This document shows positions 25,640-34,509 of a DNA stretch of 64,000 bases, piece by piece. The position numbers and the translations under genes are program-made. How positions within the stretch are numbered: position 1 is the stretch's first letter; each line of letters opens with the position of its first letter. The notes beneath the pieces were generated by a model. It was not told where the DNA came from and ran no database searches. It saw nothing but the letters and a program-made list of their open reading frames with translations. The stretch comes from JARRPM01 sp963792815 (GTDB taxonomy: Bacteria > Pseudomonadota > Gammaproteobacteria > Pseudomonadales > Halieaceae). The DNA is taken from contig CAWBXR010000016.1 in assembly GCA_963792815.1 (NCBI GenBank), forward strand, positions 248,001 to 312,000. Reading direction: 5' to 3'.

Positions 25640-25711
25640 GCCACAGCCAAAATCCTCCCGTTGCAAAATGCGCACGGGATCCTCCTCCTGAAGTCGAATT
25701 TGAGGTTTTGT

Positions 25712-26005
25712 ATGAAAAAGCTGCTCGCTATTGTATTGACTCTCTCTGCTGCCAGCGCCTTTGCCCAGCCCGACATGGCGAAGTACGACAAAAGCTGCAA
25801 GGTGTGTCACGCCACCGGCGCCGCTGGTGCACCCAAGACTGGCGATGCCGAAGCCTGGGCACCCCGCATGGTCAAGGGTATGGACGTGCTGGTGAAGTCC
25901 GTCAACACAGGCCTCAATGCCATGCCACCCAAGGGCATGTGCTTTGATTGCACCGACGCGGACTATGCCGCCCTCATCACCTATATGAGCACCCCTGCAC
26001 AGTAA
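25712..26005 (+). CDS. Periplasmic cytochrome c5-like monohaem protein
   Basis: A 97-residue precursor with signal peptide MKKLLAIVLTLSAASAFAQ. One haem-attachment motif, CKVCH, follows at about residues 30-34 in YDKSCKVCHATGAAGAPK. The likely axial methionine is in NAMPPKGMCFDCTD, which also holds the cysteine pair typical of cytochromes c5/c555. It carries electrons in the periplasm, probably toward the oxidase. Start is the ATG at 25712; the longer ORF from 25661 lacks a signal peptide. Cytochrome c4 follows after 35 bases. Confidence 0.9.
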   Translation: MKKLLAIVLTLSAASAFAQPDMAKYDKSCKVCHATGAAGAPKTGDAEAWAPRMVKGMDVLVKSVNTGLNAMPPKGMCFDCTDADYAALITYMSTPAQ

Positions 26006-26040
26006 CTGACTTTGCAGCCACAGAATCATCTGGAACTGAC

Positions 26041-26676
26041 ATGAAAAAACTCGCAATTCTGCTCGGCCTGGCAATGGCCTGGGCACAAACCGGTTTTACC
26101 GCCGAGGCCAACCCGGCGGGCGATGCCGCTGCGGGCAAGGCCCAGACCGCGGTCTGTGCCGCATGCCATGGCGCCGACGGCAACAGCGCGGTGCCCACCT
26201 TTCCGAAGCTTGCAGGTCAGGGTGAAAAATACCTGTACAAGCAATTGAAGGACGTCCGCGACGGGGCTCGCCCCATACCGACGATGGCCGGCCAGCTGGA
26301 TGGGAAATCCAACCAGGACCTGGCGGATATCGCAGCCTATTTCGCCAGCCAGGCAGGCACCGGGAGCCAGACTGACCCGGCGCTGCTGGCCCTGGGTGAA
26401 GCGGTCTATCGGGGCGGAATACCCGAGCGCAACGTCGCCGCCTGCGCCGCCTGTCACTCGCCGACCGGCAAGGGCAATGCTCCTGCAGGGTTCCCGAGCC
26501 TGGCCGGTCAACACGCCGACTATATTGCGGCGCAGCTGACAGCTTACCGCAAGGGCTACGAGGACGAGACGGGTCGGATAAACGACGGCGATACCCGCAT
26601 CATGCGGATCACCGCCTTCGGCCTTAGCGACATGGAAATCCAGGCCGTGGCCAGCTACGCGGCCGGCCTGCACTAA
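26041..26676 (+). CDS. Dihaem cytochrome c4
   Basis: A 211-residue precursor: signal peptide to about residue 20 (MKKLAILLGLAMAWAQTGFTA), then two cytochrome c domains with CAACHG motifs (in AVCAACHGADGNS and VAACAACHSPTGKG). Each has a FP-LAGQ segment, and the methionine ligands are in IPTMAG and RIMRITAFG. Cytochrome c4 is an electron donor to terminal oxidases in Pseudomonas and Vibrio. It pairs with the upstream c5 gene and ends at a strong terminator. Confidence 0.94.
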   Translation: MKKLAILLGLAMAWAQTGFTAEANPAGDAAAGKAQTAVCAACHGADGNSAVPTFPKLAGQGEKYLYKQLKDVRDGARPIPTMAGQLDGKSNQDLADIAAYFASQAGTGSQTDPALLALGEAVYRGGIPERNVAACAACHSPTGKGNAPAGFPSLAGQHADYIAAQLTAYRKGYEDETGRINDGDTRIMRITAFGLSDMEIQAVASYAAGLH

Positions 26677-26705
26677 GCCCAAACCAGCGCTTTGCGTTGC
26701 GAAAA

Positions 26706-26729
26706 GGTGGCTTAAATGCCACCTTTTTT
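26706..26729 (+). terminator. Rho-independent terminator after cytochrome c4
   Basis: Perfect stem GGTGGC (26706-26711) / GCCACC (26718-26723), loop TTAAAT, followed by six T. The preceding AAAA makes it potentially bidirectional. Confidence 0.88.
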
Positions 26730-26792
26730 GTCTGATGCAGAACGCCATGCAAAATTCGTTGTCTCACCTGCATCAAAATCATGGAGAAAATC

Positions 26793-27425
26793 ATGTTGAA
26801 GAACCTGATGTTGTCACTGTCACTGCTGGCATTCGCCCCGCTGCTGGCCACTGCCCAGGCTTACGTCGAGGGCGAGAATTACGACCTGATCACCCCGGCG
26901 GTGAGGACGGCCGACCCGAAGAAGATCGAGGTAGTCGAGTTCTTCTGGTACGGCTGCGGTCACTGTTACAACTTTGAGCCACTGCTCGCAGCCTGGAAGA
27001 AGACCCTGGCGGATGACGTGGACTTCCAGGGCTCTCCCGCAATCTGGAACAAGGGCATGGAGTTGCATGCCAGGGCCTTCTACGCCGCCCAGGTGCTGGG
27101 CGTGCTGGACACCATGCATCCCGTGCTGTTCCAGGCCATGAACGTGGACCATAAGAAGCTGGCCACGGAAGAAGAGATCCAGGCACTGTTCGTCGCCAAT
27201 GGCGTGGCCGCTGAAGATTTTACCAAGGCCTTTAATTCCTTTGGCGTGACCAGCCAGGTAAACCAGGCGTCCGCACGCGCCAAGGCCGCCAAGATCACCG
27301 GCACCCCGGCCATCATGGTCGATGGCAAATACCACGTCAGCACCCGCAAGGCGGGCAGCCAGGCGGATATGCTGAAGGTTTCCGACTTCCTGATTGAGAA
27401 AGAGCGGGCGGCTAAGGGCGGCTAG
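26793..27425 (+). CDS. dsbA: Thiol:disulfide interchange protein, DsbA family
   Basis: A 210-residue periplasmic oxidoreductase with a signal peptide (MLKNLMLSLSLLAFAPLLATAQA) and a DsbA thioredoxin fold with helical insertion. The active site is FFWYGCGHCYNFEP, so CGHC rather than the usual bacterial CPHC. The cis-proline loop is TGTPAIMVDGKY. It introduces disulfides in secreted proteins and commonly follows cytochrome c4 in Pseudomonas relatives. ATG 26793 with GGAG at about 26783; an ATG four codons earlier is in frame. The stop shares the palindrome CTAG with the stop of the convergent cysteine synthase gene. Confidence 0.93.
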   Translation: MLKNLMLSLSLLAFAPLLATAQAYVEGENYDLITPAVRTADPKKIEVVEFFWYGCGHCYNFEPLLAAWKKTLADDVDFQGSPAIWNKGMELHARAFYAAQVLGVLDTMHPVLFQAMNVDHKKLATEEEIQALFVANGVAAEDFTKAFNSFGVTSQVNQASARAKAAKITGTPAIMVDGKYHVSTRKAGSQADMLKVSDFLIEKERAAKGG

Positions 27426-28456
27426 ATCACCAGCCACTCCGGCACCGGCAGCCCCTTGTTCTCCAGGAACACGGGGTTGAACAGCTTGCTCTGGTAGCGG
27501 TTGCCGTAGTCGCACAGGATGGTGACGATGGTGTGGCCCGGCCCCAGGTGCTCCGCCAGGCGCACGGCGCCGGCGATATTGACGGCTGCTGAGCCGCCCA
27601 TGCACAGGCCCTCGTAGCGCAGCAGGTCGAAGATGTAGGGCAGGGCCTCCTCGTCGGTGATGCTGAAAGACACGTCCACCCGGGCCTGGGCGACATTGTC
27701 GGTGACATGGTTGATACCGATGCCCTCGATAATCGAGTTGCCCGGGCTGGCCTGCAACTCGCCGCTGCGAAAATACTCGTATAAAGACGCGCCCGCCGGG
27801 TCGGCGATGCCTATGGTGACGTTCGGGTTGCGCTCCTTGAGCGCGGTCGACACGCCCGCCAGGGTGCCGCCGGTGCCCACGGCACAGATAAACCCGTCCA
27901 CTTCGCCATCGGTCTGGTCCCAGATTTCCACGCCGGTAGTGCGCTGGTGAATTTCCATATTGGCCAGGTTGTCGAACTGGCGTGCCCAGATCGCGCCGTT
28001 TTCCTCCTTATCTGCCAGCTTCTCCGCCAGTCGCCGGGCCGTGTGAATATAGTGGTTGGGGTCGCTGTAGGAGGTGGCCCCCACCAGGTGCAGGTCTGCA
28101 CCCAGCAGCTCCAGGGAATCGATTTTTTCCTTGCTCTGGGTGATCGGCATGACCACGGAGCTGGTGTAACCCAGCGCGTTGGCCAGCAGGGTGAGCCCGA
28201 TACCGGTATTGCCTGCGGTGCCCTCCACGATGCGCCCCCCGGGGCGCAGCGCACCGGAAGCTTCAGCGGCGCGAATAATACCCAGGGCGGTCCGGTCCTT
28301 CACCGAGCCGCCCGGGTTGAGAAATTCCGCTTTTCCGAGAATGGTGCAGCCGGTCTGCTGCGACACCCGCTTGAGGTGGAGCAGCGGTGTATTGCCGATC
28401 AGGTGGGTAACATCAGGGGCGGTGTGCACGGCGTGTTCTCCGGAAAAAGTCCGCAC
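27422..28456 (-). CDS. PLP-dependent cysteine synthase family protein
   Basis: A 344-residue fold-type II PLP enzyme. The PLP lysine is in NPGGSVKDRTALGII (about residue 54), the substrate loop is VEGTAGNTGIGLTL, and the phosphate-binding loop is CAVGTGGTLAGVS. Reaction: O-acetylserine (or a related beta-substituted alanine) plus sulfide to cysteine. The EGTAGNTG loop in place of the usual PTSGNTG, and the C-terminal extension, place it in the longer CysK-like subgroup rather than classical CysK or CysM, so the exact substrate is uncertain. It leads a leftward group after the MFS gene. Confidence 0.85.
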   Translation of the reverse strand: MRTFSGEHAVHTAPDVTHLIGNTPLLHLKRVSQQTGCTILGKAEFLNPGGSVKDRTALGIIRAAEASGALRPGGRIVEGTAGNTGIGLTLLANALGYTSSVVMPITQSKEKIDSLELLGADLHLVGATSYSDPNHYIHTARRLAEKLADKEENGAIWARQFDNLANMEIHQRTTGVEIWDQTDGEVDGFICAVGTGGTLAGVSTALKERNPNVTIGIADPAGASLYEYFRSGELQASPGNSIIEGIGINHVTDNVAQARVDVSFSITDEEALPYIFDLLRYEGLCMGGSAAVNIAGAVRLAEHLGPGHTIVTILCDYGNRYQSKLFNPVFLENKGLPVPEWLVI

Positions 28457-28483
28457 GAGTATGCCACAGGCCCCCGCTGGGGG

Positions 28484-29686
28484 TCAGGGCTTTGTGCGGG
28501 TGTACAGGCTGTGTGCCCGCAGGCCCAGCAGCAGGCTGAGCAGCGCGATGACCAGCAGCATCCACACCATCGGTTTTGGCGTGGTGGTGAGGAATATGCC
28601 GGTGAGAGCGCTGGCGCCCGCGGCCAGGGACATCTGGATAAAACCCAGCAGGGCTGAGGCAGTGCCGGCTATATGGGCGAAGGGCCGCAGTGCTATCGCC
28701 ATGGCGTGGGGCAGCACCAGCCCCATCGCGGTGGAGTACAGCATCATCGGCAACAGCAGCGCGAGCACGCTGGCGGGCCAGGCGTAGCAGCTGACCAGCA
28801 GCAGGCCGCTCGCGGCCACAGCCTGGAGCACGCCCATGCGCATGATTCGCTCCGAATCATATTGCCTGGACAGGCGTGCGCTGATCGCGCTGCCGGCCAT
28901 GTAGCCGACCACCGAGCCGAGGAAGACAAGACCGAAATACTCCGGTGGCACTCCCAGCATATCGATGAAGATAAAGCTGGAGCTGGCCAGGTAGACCATC
29001 AGACCGGAGTAGATCAGGCCACTGGTGATGGTTACGGTAAGGAAGAACGGGTCTATCAGCAGTTCGCCGAAGTTGCGTGCGATAGCACGCGGGTGCAGGC
29101 TCTGGGTTTCCGGTAGTGATTCGGGCAGGTACACCTGCACCAGTACCATCATCGCGGCCCCGTAAACGGCCAGGAAGACAAAAACGCTGGGCCAGGGTAA
29201 TACCAGTAGCAGCACCCCGCCCAGGGTCGGCGCAATGGCCGGGGCCAGTGCCATCATCATGGCAATCAGCGAGAGCGCGCGGGCGGCACCGGTGGGCCCG
29301 AACACATCCCGGGCCACGGCCCTGGCCAGGGTGGGCCCCACGCAGGCCCCGATACCCTGGGCAAACCTGAACAGCAACAATTCGCCGATGGTGTCAGAGC
29401 GGCTGCAACCTACACAGGCCGCGACGAACAGGATGGTGCCTCCCAGCAACACCGGTTTGCGGCCGAAGCGATCCGCCAGCGGCCCGCAGGCCAGGTGGAA
29501 CAGGGCGAAACCCGTCAGGTAGCTGCTCAGGGTGAGGTGCATCTGGCTGATGTCGGTGTCGAAGGCCCGCATCATGCTGGGCATGGCGGGCAGATACATA
29601 TCGACACTCAGGGGGCCGAGGGCGACCAGGGCCGCCAGCAGTACCAGCAGCCAGGGTGAGTCGGGATGTAGCTGTCGTCGGGCCAT
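28484..29686 (-). CDS. MFS drug-resistance transporter, Bcr/CflA type
   Basis: A 400-residue inner-membrane protein with 12 hydrophobic segments. Family marks: GPLSVDMYLPAMPSM in helix 1, GPLADRFGRKPVLLGG (the MFS loop 2-3 motif), and RFAQGIGACVGPTLARAVARD in helix 4-5. It is a proton-driven exporter of small molecules, bicyclomycin or chloramphenicol in the founding members; the true substrate is unknown. It lies 27 bases upstream of the cysteine synthase gene and could be co-transcribed with it. Some Bcr relatives export cysteine, which would make sense here, but this is inference. Confidence 0.9.
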   Translation of the reverse strand: MARRQLHPDSPWLLVLLAALVALGPLSVDMYLPAMPSMMRAFDTDISQMHLTLSSYLTGFALFHLACGPLADRFGRKPVLLGGTILFVAACVGCSRSDTIGELLLFRFAQGIGACVGPTLARAVARDVFGPTGAARALSLIAMMMALAPAIAPTLGGVLLLVLPWPSVFVFLAVYGAAMMVLVQVYLPESLPETQSLHPRAIARNFGELLIDPFFLTVTITSGLIYSGLMVYLASSSFIFIDMLGVPPEYFGLVFLGSVVGYMAGSAISARLSRQYDSERIMRMGVLQAVAASGLLLVSCYAWPASVLALLLPMMLYSTAMGLVLPHAMAIALRPFAHIAGTASALLGFIQMSLAAGASALTGIFLTTTPKPMVWMLLVIALLSLLLGLRAHSLYTRTKP

Positions 29687-29729
29687 GGGGCGGCGATGCT
29701 AGCCCATGGCCGGGCTCAATGCAAAGCGC

Positions 29730-30512
29730 CTACTTTTTCTCGAAGTGCATAACGGTTTTCCACCACAGACCCGGGAACAGGGCGCGCCACAGGTAGAGTA
29801 ACCGGGCCTCCCCGGGATAGATGATGTCCCGGTCCTTTTCCACGCCTTTTTCGATGGCGTTGACGATTTTTTCCGGGTCCGCCAGGCGGCCGCTCTTGCG
29901 TGCCTCGATAATGCTGGCCGGGCTGTCCGTTGCCAGGGTCTGGTCGATCAGGGCGGTATTGACTGCGGGGGGGCAGACCAGGTGGGCGCGCACACCCGAG
30001 TCGCGAATCTCGTGTTGCAGGACTTCCATATACGCGTTGACCGCCGCCTTGGTGGCACAGTAGGCGCCCATCTTTGGCACCAGCGCGATACCCGCGATCG
30101 AGCCGAAGGCGATGATACGCCCGGTCTTGCGCTCCATCATGCCGGGTAGAACCGCCCGCACCATGTAGGTGGTGCCGAAATAGTTGATACGAAAAAGTCG
30201 CTCCATGCCCTCGTGAGTGTGGTCGACCAGCAGGTGGCTGGGCATCAGGGCGGCGGCATGCACCAGCAGGTCGATGGGGCCGAGCTTCGCAATTACCCCG
30301 GCCACCTGGGCCTCCACCTCTTCCAGGCTGGAGATGTCGCAGCGGAAGGCGCTGATATTGTCCGACTCAGCGGCCGTTGACTGCAGCCCCTGATCGTTGA
30401 CATCAAAGATTGCGACCCTGGCCCCCCTGGCCGCCAGCCGGCGGGCGATAATCTGGCCCATGCCGCTGGCTCCACCGGTGACTATCGCTACCTTGCCCGC
30501 CATATCCTTCAT
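29730..30512 (-). CDS. Short-chain dehydrogenase/reductase (classical SDR)
   Basis: A 260-residue Rossmann oxidoreductase. Cofactor loop VTGGASGMGQIIA (10-22), DISSLEEVE (CD-loop), catalytic serine in FGSIAGIAL, and active-site pair in GAYCATKAAVNAYMEV (YxxxK). An acidic residue after the second strand (IFDVND) suggests NAD(H) rather than NADP(H). The C-terminal tail LLYLWRALFPGLWWKTVMHF looks membrane-associating, as in retinol-dehydrogenase-like SDRs. Substrate not predictable. 5' neighbour is the Lrp-type regulator, 207 bases away with no evident feature between. Confidence 0.88.
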   Translation of the reverse strand: MKDMAGKVAIVTGGASGMGQIIARRLAARGARVAIFDVNDQGLQSTAAESDNISAFRCDISSLEEVEAQVAGVIAKLGPIDLLVHAAALMPSHLLVDHTHEGMERLFRINYFGTTYMVRAVLPGMMERKTGRIIAFGSIAGIALVPKMGAYCATKAAVNAYMEVLQHEIRDSGVRAHLVCPPAVNTALIDQTLATDSPASIIEARKSGRLADPEKIVNAIEKGVEKDRDIIYPGEARLLYLWRALFPGLWWKTVMHFEKK

Positions 30513-30719
30513 ATCCGCTCCTTACCTGCGAGGACCTGTCTGTTTCGCTTCATAGTGCGCAGGACCCGCCCCGGCAACAAGACCCGATCCGGCCAGCTTG
30601 ACTGACGGATTCGTTCTTCACCGAGCGGATGCCCGAACACCCCCCGCCCTGTCCCCAGAGAAAATGGCAGCCACGCCAGCTTGTGCCCGGTTTCGTTGGC
30701 CTCAAGAGTTAGTTGGTGC

Positions 30720-31208
30720 TTACAAATTTGTCAGGTCTGAGATGTGATCCAGCGGCAGCTCCGTGCGCTGCACTACCCTGCGCAACTCGAAACTGGAGTG
30801 GACCCCGGTGACCCCCGGGATCCGGGTGAGCCTGCCAAGCAGGAATTTCTCGTAGTACTCCATGTCCGGCACCACGGCCCTGAGCAGGTAGTCGGATGTT
30901 TGCCCGGTCACTACCGAGCAGTCCATGACTTCGGGGTAGCGGGCGACCTCCGCCTCGAACGCCTCGAATCGATCCGGGGTGTGGCGGTCCATGCTGATGC
31001 CGATGTAGGCGGTCAGCTTGAGTCCCAGCATGGACTGGTTCAGCAGCGTCACATGGCTGCGGATAAGGCCGGACTCCTCCAGGCGCTTGACCCGGCGGGA
31101 GCAGGGCGTGGGGGACAGGCCGACCAGTTCCGCGAGTTCCAGGTTGCTGATCCGGCCATTGCGCTGCATGGCCGCCAGAATCCGGCGGTCGATCCGGTCG
31201 AGCTTCAT
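30720..31208 (-). CDS. Lrp/AsnC family transcriptional regulator
   Basis: A 162-residue regulator: an N-terminal winged helix-turn-helix (DRIDRRILAAMQRNGRISNLELAELVGLSPTPCSRRVKRLEESGLI, here described in part) and a C-terminal RAM/AsnC ligand domain (VMDCSVVTGQTSDYLLRAV). It responds to amino acids, typically leucine. Start is the ATG at 31208 (MKLDRIDRR), not 31268. It is divergent from leuA across a gap with an AT-rich palindrome, so regulation of itself and perhaps of leuA is plausible. Confidence 0.92.
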   Translation of the reverse strand: MKLDRIDRRILAAMQRNGRISNLELAELVGLSPTPCSRRVKRLEESGLIRSHVTLLNQSMLGLKLTAYIGISMDRHTPDRFEAFEAEVARYPEVMDCSVVTGQTSDYLLRAVVPDMEYYEKFLLGRLTRIPGVTGVHSSFELRRVVQRTELPLDHISDLTNL

Positions 31209-31267
31209 GTGGATTCCCTCTGGTAGAAGAGTGTAGTCATCATAAGCGGTTCGGTAAGTGAATATCA

Positions 31268-31289
31268 CTAATATATACCGTTATATTAG
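31268..31289. promoter_or_regulatory. Palindromic candidate operator between the Lrp-type gene and leuA
   Basis: CTAATATA (31268-31275), spacer TACCGT, TATATTAG (31282-31289): a perfect 8-bp inverted repeat in an AT-rich island inside GC-rich sequence. Lrp-family proteins bind degenerate AT-rich palindromes of about this size. A TAAAAT (31293-31298) directly follows and could be a -10 box toward leuA. The rest of the 304-base gap holds a GGCCTT/AAGGCC hairpin near 31436 without a T-run, and no clear leucine-rich leader peptide. Confidence 0.5.
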
Positions 31290-31512
31290 AGATAAAATGC
31301 ACAAAAAGAGAGTTTGTCTGGAATATTTGCAATCTATCCCTAGTTCGGGGCGCCTATACTAATACCCAGGCTGACAATTCACCTGGCGTTGTGGGTGTAC
31401 ACGGAATTACCGTTGCGTTGCGCGCCCCGCCCCGGCCTTACCAAGGCCCGGCCCCGTGCTAACGGACAGGTGAACAGCCCCTTTAATGACAAAAGAACCC
31501 AGGTAAGACGTC

Positions 31513-33186
31513 ATGAGCAGCTTCGACCACAACAAGTACCAGCCCTTCCAGCCTATCGCCATGGCCGGGCGGCGCTGGCCCGACCGCGTTATCGACAAGG
31601 CGCCCCACTGGTGCAGCGTGGATTTGAGGGACGGCAACCAGGCCCTTATTGAGCCCATGACCACGCGCCAGAAGTCGCGCCTGTGGGACCAGTTGGTAAA
31701 GCTTGGCTTCAAGGAGATCGAGGTGGGTTTTCCCTCCGCTTCGGGCCACGACTACGAGTTCGTGCGTGATCTTATCGACAATGACCGCATTCCGGACGAC
31801 GTCACCATCCAGGTGCTCACCCAGGCCAGGGCGGACCTGATCAAGAAGACATTCCAGGCACTCAAGGGCGCCCGACGGGCCATCGTGCACGTATACAACT
31901 CCACATCCACCGTCCAGCGGGAGCAGGTGTTCGGCCTGGATCGCCAGGGCATTGTCGATATCGCGGTCAAGGGCGCCGAGTTGGTGCGTGAGTGCGCGGC
32001 GCAGCAGCCCGAGACGGAATGGGTCTTTGAGTACTCCCCCGAGAGCTTCACCGGTACCGAGCTCGATTTTGCGGTGGAGGTCTGCGACGCCGTTACCGCC
32101 GTCTGGCAGCCGACGCCGGAGCGCCCCGTAATCATTAACCTGCCCGCCACTGTGGAGATGAGCACGCCCAACGTCTACGCCGACCAGATCGAGTGGTTTT
32201 GCGACCGGGTGGCGCGGCGGGACAGCCTGCTGATATCACTGCACACCCACAATGACCGGGGCTGTGCGGTAGCCGCGGCGGAGCTCGGGGTGCTGGCCGG
32301 GGCCGACCGGGTCGAGGGAACGCTCATGGGTAATGGGGAGCGTACCGGCAATATGGACATCATCACCATGGCGATGAACCTGTACAGCCAGGGCATCGAC
32401 CCGCGCCTCAACCTGGGCCAGATGGACGAAATCATCGAGACCGTCAAGGAGTGTACGCAGCTGCCGGTGCATCCACGCCATCCCTATGCGGGTGAGTTGG
32501 TGTTCACCGCGTTTTCAGGCAGTCACCAGGACGCGATCAAGAAATGCCTGGCCCGGCGTGAGGACAGCAAACCCTGGGAGGTGGCTTACCTGCCCATCGA
32601 CCCCGCCGACATCGGCAGGTCTTACCAGGAGGTCATTCGCATTAACAGCCAGTCCGGCAAGGGCGGTATAGCCTACGTGCTGGAGCGTGATTTCGGCCTG
32701 CAACTGCCGCGCTGGCTGCAGATCGATTTCAGCCAGGCTGTCCAGGCCTACGCCGAGGCGCACGAAACCGAGGTGGGCTCCGAGGAACTGTACCAGTTAT
32801 TCCAGCAGACCTATTGCGCTGCGGAGGGCCACTGGGCGCTGGGTAAGTACCAGGTGAATCGCGAGGCGGGTGTCGACAAGCTGCAGGCGGAATTGCAGCA
32901 GGGTGCGGCCGTGCACAGCCTGAGCGGGTCGGGTAATGGCGTGGTTGCGTCATTTGTCGATGCCATGGAGCGTTTTACCGGCAAGCAGATTGTCCTGGTG
33001 GAATACAGCGAGCACGCCCTGAGTCACAGCGCCGACGCGGAGGCAGTCTGTTATATACAGCTGAACGTTAACGGCAACCGCTACTGTGGAGTCGGCCGCA
33101 GCCACGACATCATCCAGGCCTCCCTGGACGGCATCCTCGGCGCCATTAACCGGGAAGCCGCCAACGACCAGGAAGCGGCGGCCTGA
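31513..33186 (+). CDS. leuA: 2-isopropylmalate synthase
   Basis: A 557-residue enzyme condensing acetyl-CoA and 2-oxoisovalerate, the first step of leucine synthesis. The HMGL-like TIM barrel has SVDLRDGNQALIEPM (metal-binding Asp) near residue 39, LHTHNDRGCAVAAAELG (HxH metal ligands) near 245, and GNGERTGNMDI. The C-terminal leucine-binding regulatory domain ends near DGILGAINREA. Its length and HPRHPYAGELVFTAFSGSH loop match the longer LeuA form found in Pseudomonas and actinobacteria, not the 520-residue E. coli form. Start ATG 31513 with AGG 10-12 bases upstream. Confidence 0.95.
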   Translation: MSSFDHNKYQPFQPIAMAGRRWPDRVIDKAPHWCSVDLRDGNQALIEPMTTRQKSRLWDQLVKLGFKEIEVGFPSASGHDYEFVRDLIDNDRIPDDVTIQVLTQARADLIKKTFQALKGARRAIVHVYNSTSTVQREQVFGLDRQGIVDIAVKGAELVRECAAQQPETEWVFEYSPESFTGTELDFAVEVCDAVTAVWQPTPERPVIINLPATVEMSTPNVYADQIEWFCDRVARRDSLLISLHTHNDRGCAVAAAELGVLAGADRVEGTLMGNGERTGNMDIITMAMNLYSQGIDPRLNLGQMDEIIETVKECTQLPVHPRHPYAGELVFTAFSGSHQDAIKKCLARREDSKPWEVAYLPIDPADIGRSYQEVIRINSQSGKGGIAYVLERDFGLQLPRWLQIDFSQAVQAYAEAHETEVGSEELYQLFQQTYCAAEGHWALGKYQVNREAGVDKLQAELQQGAAVHSLSGSGNGVVASFVDAMERFTGKQIVLVEYSEHALSHSADAEAVCYIQLNVNGNRYCGVGRSHDIIQASLDGILGAINREAANDQEAAA

Positions 33187-33331
33187 GACAAGGCGCCCTG
33201 AGGGACTTCCAGGCGCTGGCCCCCGGCTGACTTGCCGGCGATTCGCGGAGGGTAGGAGCCGGTCCGGCCTCTGCCCTGAACTCACGAGCGAAAGTGCAAT
33301 TTACCCCGGTTGTGTGTTACAAATCGGCACG

Positions 33332-34495
33332 ATGTCGCCGATGACGGTCGTGGATATGAAAGGGCGCGGGGCCACAATAAGAATACCAGCCTGGGACAAG
33401 CTAAAGCGTCACTTCAGGGACGCGTTCTCCGAGCAGTTTGAATACCAGCGCAATGACGACGACCTGACTGGAGACGGGCGGGTCGCGAGAAAGCGCGGCC
33501 GGGACGCCTACCGTTATATATTGTCTTTGCTGGTACTCGTGCTGGCCCCCATGTTTATTCACGACCTTTACCTTGGCCAGGTACTGCTCTCGGCCGTGAC
33601 TTTCGTGTTGCTGGTCATATTGTTGATCAATATCTGGCTGCTCAGCGGTGACCGCCAGGCGTTTCTCTCACCAGGGCCACTGCTTGCGCTGGGCATCGGC
33701 TTGATACTGCTGGCAGTCGCCATGGGCCAGAATTACAGCATCCTCTGGTTATATCCATTGCTGGCGGGTCTGCCCGTGTTGCTGCGCCTGCGCCAGTCCC
33801 TTGTAATTGGCCTGCTCTCCGGCGCCCTGGCCATGCCCCTGCTGTTTCTGCGGTTCGATCCGAGTACTGCTGTCGTGCTGAGCTTCAGCATGGCGATCAC
33901 CTGGCTGGTAAGTGCCTGGCTGGTTTTTGCCGTTACCGAGCAGTCCCGCCGCCTCAGGGACATGGCTGTGACCGATCCCCTCACGGGCGCCTACAACCGG
34001 CGCTATCTCGAGGAACAGGCGCGCCACGCCATCGACGCCCTGCAGCGCGATGAAGTACCTGCCTCCCTGCTGCTTATCGACGTGGACTTTTTCAAACGCA
34101 TTAACGACAAGTACGGCCACGGCGTGGGCGACACAGCCATCAAGAAACTGGTCGAGGTGATCTCTGGACGCATCCGGGCCGTAGATATTCTGTGCCGTTT
34201 TGGCGGGGAGGAGTTTGTCGTGCTGTTACAGGGAACCGCTATCGAAGGCGCGCTGTCGGTTGCGGAAGAGTTGCGCGACCTGGTAGAGCGCGCCAGAATT
34301 CTTCCCGAGGGCAGCATGACTGTCAGCATAGGGGCCTGCGAGGTGAGCGCAGGGGATACCCTCGACCAGTGGTTCAAGCTTGCCGACAACGGCCTCTACC
34401 TGGCCAAGCGCAATGGCCGCAATCGGGTGGAGACAGCCGGACAGGTTGTCGGGGATAGAATGCCTGTCCCCAGAACCGTGCCGGACTGGCGATAG
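33332..34495 (+). CDS. Membrane-bound diguanylate cyclase (GGDEF domain)
   Basis: About 387 residues. After a charged cytoplasmic N-terminus come five or six membrane helices (about residues 55-205) with no recognised extracellular sensor, then a GGDEF domain: DPLTGAYNRRYLEEQ, LLIDVDFFKRINDKYGH, and the signature FGGEEF. The signature is GGEEF, an active variant. It makes cyclic di-GMP. No RxxD inhibitory site is visible just before the signature (RAVDILCRFGGEEF has RAVD, so a remnant I-site is possible). Start uncertain: ATGs at 33332, 33341 and 33356 are all in frame and none has a strong RBS. Confidence 0.88.
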   Translation: MSPMTVVDMKGRGATIRIPAWDKLKRHFRDAFSEQFEYQRNDDDLTGDGRVARKRGRDAYRYILSLLVLVLAPMFIHDLYLGQVLLSAVTFVLLVILLINIWLLSGDRQAFLSPGPLLALGIGLILLAVAMGQNYSILWLYPLLAGLPVLLRLRQSLVIGLLSGALAMPLLFLRFDPSTAVVLSFSMAITWLVSAWLVFAVTEQSRRLRDMAVTDPLTGAYNRRYLEEQARHAIDALQRDEVPASLLLIDVDFFKRINDKYGHGVGDTAIKKLVEVISGRIRAVDILCRFGGEEFVVLLQGTAIEGALSVAEELRDLVERARILPEGSMTVSIGACEVSAGDTLDQWFKLADNGLYLAKRNGRNRVETAGQVVGDRMPVPRTVPDWR

Positions 34496-34509
34496 CCGGG
34501 AGGCGGAAC

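Noticed and set aside
31389..31652. Open frame upstream of leuA as a possible leucine leader peptide
   Set aside because: It has no run of leucine codons, extends far into leuA, and the nearby GGCCTT/AAGGCC hairpin has no T-run, so there is no case for attenuation.
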